Shown here piece after piece: positions 60,410 through 64,000 of a DNA stretch of 64,000 nucleotides; positions within the stretch are counted from its first letter, which is position 1, and every line of letters starts with the position of its first letter. The position numbers were made by a program, and so were the translations under genes. The stretch covers positions 186,001 to 250,000 of the forward strand of contig CABUKB010000001.1 of the NCBI GenBank assembly GCA_902492045.1, read 5' to 3'. This DNA comes from an uncultured Oscillospiraceae bacterium (GTDB lineage Bacteria; Bacillota; Clostridia; Oscillospirales; Acutalibacteraceae). Under the pieces are notes generated by a model, which was not told the origin of the DNA, made no database searches, and saw only the letters and a program-made list of their open reading frames with translations.

Positions 60410-61519
60410 TTATTCTCCGCTTTCACCCGTTTTTTGGAAAGGCAGTTTCTTCAGGGCAAAGAGGATACCGAAGACGATCGCCGCCACTACGATCACGCCA
60501 CCGACCACGATCAGCACGATCCAACCGGCCGACAGACCGCCACCTTCTTCGCCTTCCCCGCCATCCGAGGTGTTCGGCACAGTGGTCATTCCCGCAGGGG
60601 TATCGCCGCTGGCATCGGGATCCGTCGTATCAACGTCTGAGGAGTCCCCGGTCGTGGTGCCGTCTGCGGAAGAATCCGAGGGGTCGGTCGTCTCGCCCGA
60701 AGTGTCGCCACCAGCTGTGGGCTGCGTACCGTTATTGTCCGGCGGAGCCGTGGTGGAATCCGAGCCGCCGCCGGTGGGATTTTCATACACAGGAGCCTCG
60801 GTGGGTTCGGGTCCCGTGTCCGCGTCGCCACGGCTGACGGTGTAGAGGGCCGCATCTCCTTCGCCAAACTTTACATTCAGAACCACCGGCTGGGGATTGA
60901 TATCGCCGATATCCCGGAGGCTGGCCGTCTCGTTGTTTCCAAGCAGATCAATCAGATCCGGATCGGTATCCCAGGAATACACCACCTCGCCGGCCGCGTT
61001 TTCAATCCGGAAGTTCCGGAAATAGACATCTCCCTTGGCCCAGCAGAGGCCCATATTCAAAATCCAATGTTCCGGCATATCCGACCCCATGGGGAGGCGG
61101 GTCACATTCTCAACCGTGATCCAGTCCTTGTTGGTATGCGGCTGATTGGCCTTGAGTTCCTGCCAGCCGTTGCTGTTCTCCGTCACTTTGAACTGACGCG
61201 CCTCCTGCGTCTTATCGTTCCCCATCGACTGCAACGTATAAATATCGAACAGCAATATGGGATCCTCTTTTGAGTTGATTCTTCCAAAGTTTTCGAGTTT
61301 ATACTCCAATTTGATGGTGAACGGGCCGCCTGATCCAAAGGTGGACTTGGGCATAAAGACACGAATGAGCGGATTGTCGTCTTTCGCGTCGGTGTTATGT
61401 ATCGCAATGACGATCGGCTCATCCGCCGCCGCGGAAAAACCCATCACCGAAAACGACAGCACAACCACCATGACCGACATCAGGGACAAGAAACGCTTTA
61501 GGAAGCTCCTTTTTTTCAT
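60410..61519 (-). CDS. Secreted single-module protein with C-terminal anchor
   Basis: A 369-residue surface protein. The signal peptide begins MKKRSFLKRFLSLMSVMVVV and ends near AAADEP. Residues 32-210 contain GPFTIKLEYKLENF and CWAKGDVYFRNFRIENAAGEVVYSWDTDPDL, the same pattern as the modules of the neighbouring 842-residue protein, so it carries one distant copy. A Thr/Ser/Asp/Gly-rich linker of about 100 residues follows, then a membrane helix (SAGWIVLIVVGGVIVVAAIVFGI) and a basic tail, which anchor it. The ATG at 61519 follows AGGAGG by 9 bases. No catalytic motif is visible. It sits between a MalF-type permease and the large modular protein. Confidence 0.8.
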   Translation of the reverse strand: MKKRSFLKRFLSLMSVMVVVLSFSVMGFSAAADEPIVIAIHNTDAKDDNPLIRVFMPKSTFGSGGPFTIKLEYKLENFGRINSKEDPILLFDIYTLQSMGNDKTQEARQFKVTENSNGWQELKANQPHTNKDWITVENVTRLPMGSDMPEHWILNMGLCWAKGDVYFRNFRIENAAGEVVYSWDTDPDLIDLLGNNETASLRDIGDINPQPVVLNVKFGEGDAALYTVSRGDADTGPEPTEAPVYENPTGGGSDSTTAPPDNNGTQPTAGGDTSGETTDPSDSSADGTTTGDSSDVDTTDPDASGDTPAGMTTVPNTSDGGEGEEGGGLSAGWIVLIVVGGVIVVAAIVFGILFALKKLPFQKTGESGE

Positions 61520-61593
61520 AATCGCTTTCCTCCTATTTTTGCCAAAACCACAAAATCCGATGACGATTTGTTGTGATTCTATGTGCATTATAT

Positions 61594-61622
61594 AATATCG
61601 CGTTAATAAAAACGACTCCCAA
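61594..61622 (-). promoter_or_regulatory. Possible internal promoter
   Basis: On the minus strand TTGGGA (61617-61622) and GATATT (61594-61599), 17 bases apart, in an AT-rich gap ahead of the anchored proteins. Several TATAAT-like strings overlap here. Confidence 0.35.
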
Positions 61623-61653
61623 TTTTGGTATTTAAGTGTCTATATTTGCTGTG

Positions 61654-62559
61654 TTAGTCGGTTGAATAGAACACAAAGCGGCTGACAATCAGATCGACAA
61701 TCCCGACGACTAGTAATATTGCCACAAAATAGATCAGAGAAATGGCGTTGGAATAGCCGTAGTTTCCTGCCTGGAAATAGGTGGTGATGGAACGCATCAC
61801 CGTGTTGCCGTAATCGGTAAAGGAGTCGATGATGGAGTAGATGATGACAACGAGAATCGTGGGCGAAATCATGGGGAAGGTGATTTTCCAGAGTTTTTCC
61901 CAAGCCGTGGCGCCCTCAATATCCGCAGCCTCATAGGAACTGGGCGATATATGGTTGACCGCTGCCAGAAGAAGAACGATCTGCACACCGGACTTCCAGG
62001 TGATGTCGAAGAACCCGTTGACGATTGAGGTGGCGAAATCTGTTACAAACGCCGGCAGGCCGAGCGTCTGCATCAAAGAGTCAAATGCCGGAAAACTGAA
62101 CATATACGCCTGTTGTGTCTCCGACATGGCGGAATCGGTCATCAGCACCTGTGTCCGCAGAGTCGTGATTACCACGCCCGAAGCAATGATGACGGGGAAA
62201 AAGAACACCGCCCGGCAGAACGTTCTGCCGAAAAACTTTTGACGCAGAATCAGCGCGATGAACAAGCTGAATACCACAATGACCGGGACCTGCAACACCA
62301 CGTCTCGAATCGACTCAAAGAAATTCCTTAAAAAGTCGGCATCTTCGGTGAAAAGAGATTCGAAATTTTTGGTCCCGATGAATGTAGAGGTGGCCGTGGC
62401 GAAATTCACGTTGCTGAACGCCCACACCACGGTTGTCAGCACCGGAATAAGGAAAAAGAAGATGGCTCCGATAAACCACGGGAGAATAAAGAGCCGGCCC
62501 CACCAAGCCCGGCGGCGCTGCAGCTTGGATATGGGAGCACGCTTTGTTTTTTCAGCCAT
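61654..62559 (-). CDS. Sugar ABC transporter permease (MalF type)
   Basis: A 301-residue permease with six predicted spans. It begins MAEKTKRAPISKLQRRRAWWGRLF, basic before the first span, and has the EAA loop SYEAADIEGATAWEKLWKITFPMISP near residue 215. AGGAG is 6 bases before the ATG at 62559, so the longer frame is rejected. It overlaps the stop of the DUF5696-like gene by 8 bases, which ties that gene to transport. It pairs with the MalG-type permease at 56678. Confidence 0.92.
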   Translation of the reverse strand: MAEKTKRAPISKLQRRRAWWGRLFILPWFIGAIFFFLIPVLTTVVWAFSNVNFATATSTFIGTKNFESLFTEDADFLRNFFESIRDVVLQVPVIVVFSLFIALILRQKFFGRTFCRAVFFFPVIIASGVVITTLRTQVLMTDSAMSETQQAYMFSFPAFDSLMQTLGLPAFVTDFATSIVNGFFDITWKSGVQIVLLLAAVNHISPSSYEAADIEGATAWEKLWKITFPMISPTILVVIIYSIIDSFTDYGNTVMRSITTYFQAGNYGYSNAISLIYFVAILLVVGIVDLIVSRFVFYSTD

Positions 62560-64000
62560 CCGTCTCTCCTCCCTTCTCAGATACCCGATATCCTTTGGCT
62601 TCGATCGTCTGTCCGTCAACCGTCACGGACGTTTCCTGATAATTGACCGTCACGACGGTCCCGTCGGCAAACGTGGTGCGATTGACCCCATCCATCAAAA
62701 TCTCGTGATCGACAATCCTCTGGTCCGCCACCTGTCTGAGAACCGGCGCAATCTCCTGATATGTGGCGGTCACGCTGTCAATCCAATCCGTATACCGGGC
62801 GCTGATAATGTCTTGGTAATCGGTTTCTTTCAGAATATCGTAATTTTCGGCCAAGAACTGCACCTTCGGAGAACTGCCGGTCTCCAGCGCATACAGAAAA
62901 GCCTTTTGGGGGTCGCTCTGCTCATTGACCGATTCCCCGGAGATGGGCAGGACGCCGTGCAGGACAATCTGATAGAACGGAACCGAAGCGGTTTCATTCA
63001 GGAACGAACTGGTCGACATCGGCGTGTCGGTGACAAAAGACGCATAGGGCAGCGCATAGGCGTTCGCCTGTGAGAGCAGCAGGGGGCCTTTCTGCGTCAA
63101 AGTCTCCAGCGCCTGTTTCCACACCTCCTGCGTGAATTCGCGGGACATTCCGTCGTCCGAGAAATCCGAATAGAGCATGTTGCCCAAGGTATGCGCCGAC
63201 AACCCGGTAAATCCGGTTTCCTTTGTGGCTGCAAGCTTTTGGCAGGCCTTCAGCACTTTATCGGGAGTGAGCAGGAAGCTCGGATTGGAAAGGTCGGCCG
63301 TCAGCGTTTTCAGATCGTAGGCATACTGCATGGCCGGGTTTTTCTGGATAGAGGAGGCGGCGTCAAATTTCTTACTGAAACCCCACCGGCTCTTATAAAG
63401 GTTGGTGACATTGACGCCGAGATGCAGATCAATCCCCTGCTGTGCGCAGTATTCTTCGAGGGCCTCCAGTTGCTTGGTTCCCCCCAGGCGTCCTTCCGCC
63501 TTGAGATCGGTCTGTATGGCACTTCCCGTCCCATCCTTGTTCCAATACTGATAGTCCACGAGAAGCTGGTCCGCGCCTTTTTGTTTGAGTTCAGTCAGAA
63601 TTGTGAGCGCGTCTTCATAGCTCGTCAGCGGCACCACACGGTTGATAGGGAAACCGAGGATGTATTCCTTTGCCATCACCCCGCCGAGAAGTTCCACGAC
63701 CAGAGGCGCCTCATCCGCTGTCACGCGGGACTCGAGGCCCTGGTCAAAAAGATAATCCCGGTAAGCGTCGGCCATCCCCACATAATCGGCGTCTTCGCCG
63801 GAAAGGAGTTTATAGCGCACCGACATCTTTTCGGATTTGGTGGGGGTTTCCTCAAAAATGGTGACGGTCTGATTGGTTCTTTCCACACGGCCCATATCGT
63901 AGTCGCGGTAGATGAATTCGGTGTACACATTGCTGTAGGAACAGCGTTTGCCGTTCACCGACGCATTGATAAGGGCCCGGGACTCGCCCTGCGTGATAAT
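62552..64000 (-). CDS. DUF5696-like protein, 5-prime end outside window
   Basis: Partial: the frame is open to the window edge, so at least 482 codons are visible and the start is missing. The visible part resembles DUF5696-type proteins found with sugar ABC permeases: MADAYRDYLFDQGL, VELLGGVMAKEYILGFPINRVVPLTSYEDA, then a TIM-barrel-like region with KGADQLLVDYQYWNKDGT and IDLHLGVNVTNLYK. The end, TVDGQTIEAKGYRVSEKGG, is beta-rich. I place it from memory of the family and its context; activity is unproven, though a glycoside-hydrolase-like barrel is plausible. Its stop overlaps the permease start. Confidence 0.7.
   Translation of the reverse strand: MITQGESRALINASVNGKRCSYSNVYTEFIYRDYDMGRVERTNQTVTIFEETPTKSEKMSVRYKLLSGEDADYVGMADAYRDYLFDQGLESRVTADEAPLVVELLGGVMAKEYILGFPINRVVPLTSYEDALTILTELKQKGADQLLVDYQYWNKDGTGSAIQTDLKAEGRLGGTKQLEALEEYCAQQGIDLHLGVNVTNLYKSRWGFSKKFDAASSIQKNPAMQYAYDLKTLTADLSNPSFLLTPDKVLKACQKLAATKETGFTGLSAHTLGNMLYSDFSDDGMSREFTQEVWKQALETLTQKGPLLLSQANAYALPYASFVTDTPMSTSSFLNETASVPFYQIVLHGVLPISGESVNEQSDPQKAFLYALETGSSPKVQFLAENYDILKETDYQDIISARYTDWIDSVTATYQEIAPVLRQVADQRIVDHEILMDGVNRTTFADGTVVTVNYQETSVTVDGQTIEAKGYRVSEKGGETDG

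Noticed and set aside
28648..64000. A skin-type prophage beginning in sigK
   Set aside because: No recombinase, phage structural genes or sigK 3-prime half are seen; the following genes are ordinary chromosome genes.
1..64000. CRISPR arrays, tRNA or rRNA genes, insertion sequences
   Set aside because: I scanned both strands by eye and saw no regular spaced repeats, no TTCGA-type tRNA arms in a cloverleaf, and no transposase.

Overview
The window looks like chromosome from a GC-rich, Gram-positive, spore-lineage Firmicute, most likely a gut Clostridia member (Oscillospirales/Christensenellales-like). The reasons are strong AGGAGG ribosome sites, sigma-A promoters with 17-bp spacers, class III fructose bisphosphatase, HemZ, a sigK remnant, a mazG-hup-S4 cluster, murF/ddl/alr cell-wall genes and several binding-protein sugar ABC systems without their own ATPase. 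No rRNA, tRNA, CRISPR array or recognisable transposase was seen.

Layout. 0-3.1 kb: an ECF sigma factor, a large membrane anti-sigma-like protein and a C39-like lipoprotein (minus strand). 3.3-9.2 kb (plus): rubrerythrin and a 58-aa protein, a QueG-like Fe-S protein, a glycosyltransferase/acyltransferase pair, a small membrane protein, and alanine racemase. 9.3-16.1 kb: an AraC regulator convergent with a GH112 galactosyl phosphorylase/ABC operon. 16.6-22.2 kb: fbp (plus) convergent with alpha/beta hydrolase-murF-ddl (minus). 22.6-27.5 kb (minus): two cyclophilins, a Cys-cluster protein, proS, and oadB with a small oadG. 27.8-30.7 kb: a membrane protein and truncated sigK (plus) facing S4 protein, HU and MazG (minus). 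30.9-34.6 kb (minus): MTA/SAH deaminase and purine nucleoside phosphorylase, a zinc-ribbon protein and a uridine-kinase-like protein. 34.75-36.62 kb: an AT-rich one-gene cassette. 36.6-43.5 kb (minus): recJ-relA-dtd-MBL hydrolase-hemZ. 43.7-51 kb (minus): DegV, a four-gene amidohydrolase/SDR/Gfo-Idh/ribokinase operon, and a flippase. 51.2-64 kb (minus): a large carbohydrate locus that runs off the right edge.

Two regions stand out. (1) The AT-rich cassette at 34.75-36.62 kb carries one gene, an XRE-type DNA-binding domain fused to an ADP-ribosylglycohydrolase. It is bounded by an 11-bp direct repeat. Deleting the cassette together with one repeat copy restores a perfect intrinsic terminator for the hemZ operon, so the cassette appears to have inserted into a terminator hairpin. 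(2) The 51-64 kb locus combines a DUF5696-like protein, two ABC permeases, a binding protein, two paralogous DUF4838 proteins (one lipoprotein, one apparently cytosolic) and two secreted anchored proteins built from a shared, repeated beta-rich module. I read it as an uncharacterised glycan capture and degradation system. A third notable point is sigK, which stops at the position corresponding to the skin-element junction of other Firmicutes, with no recombinase nearby.
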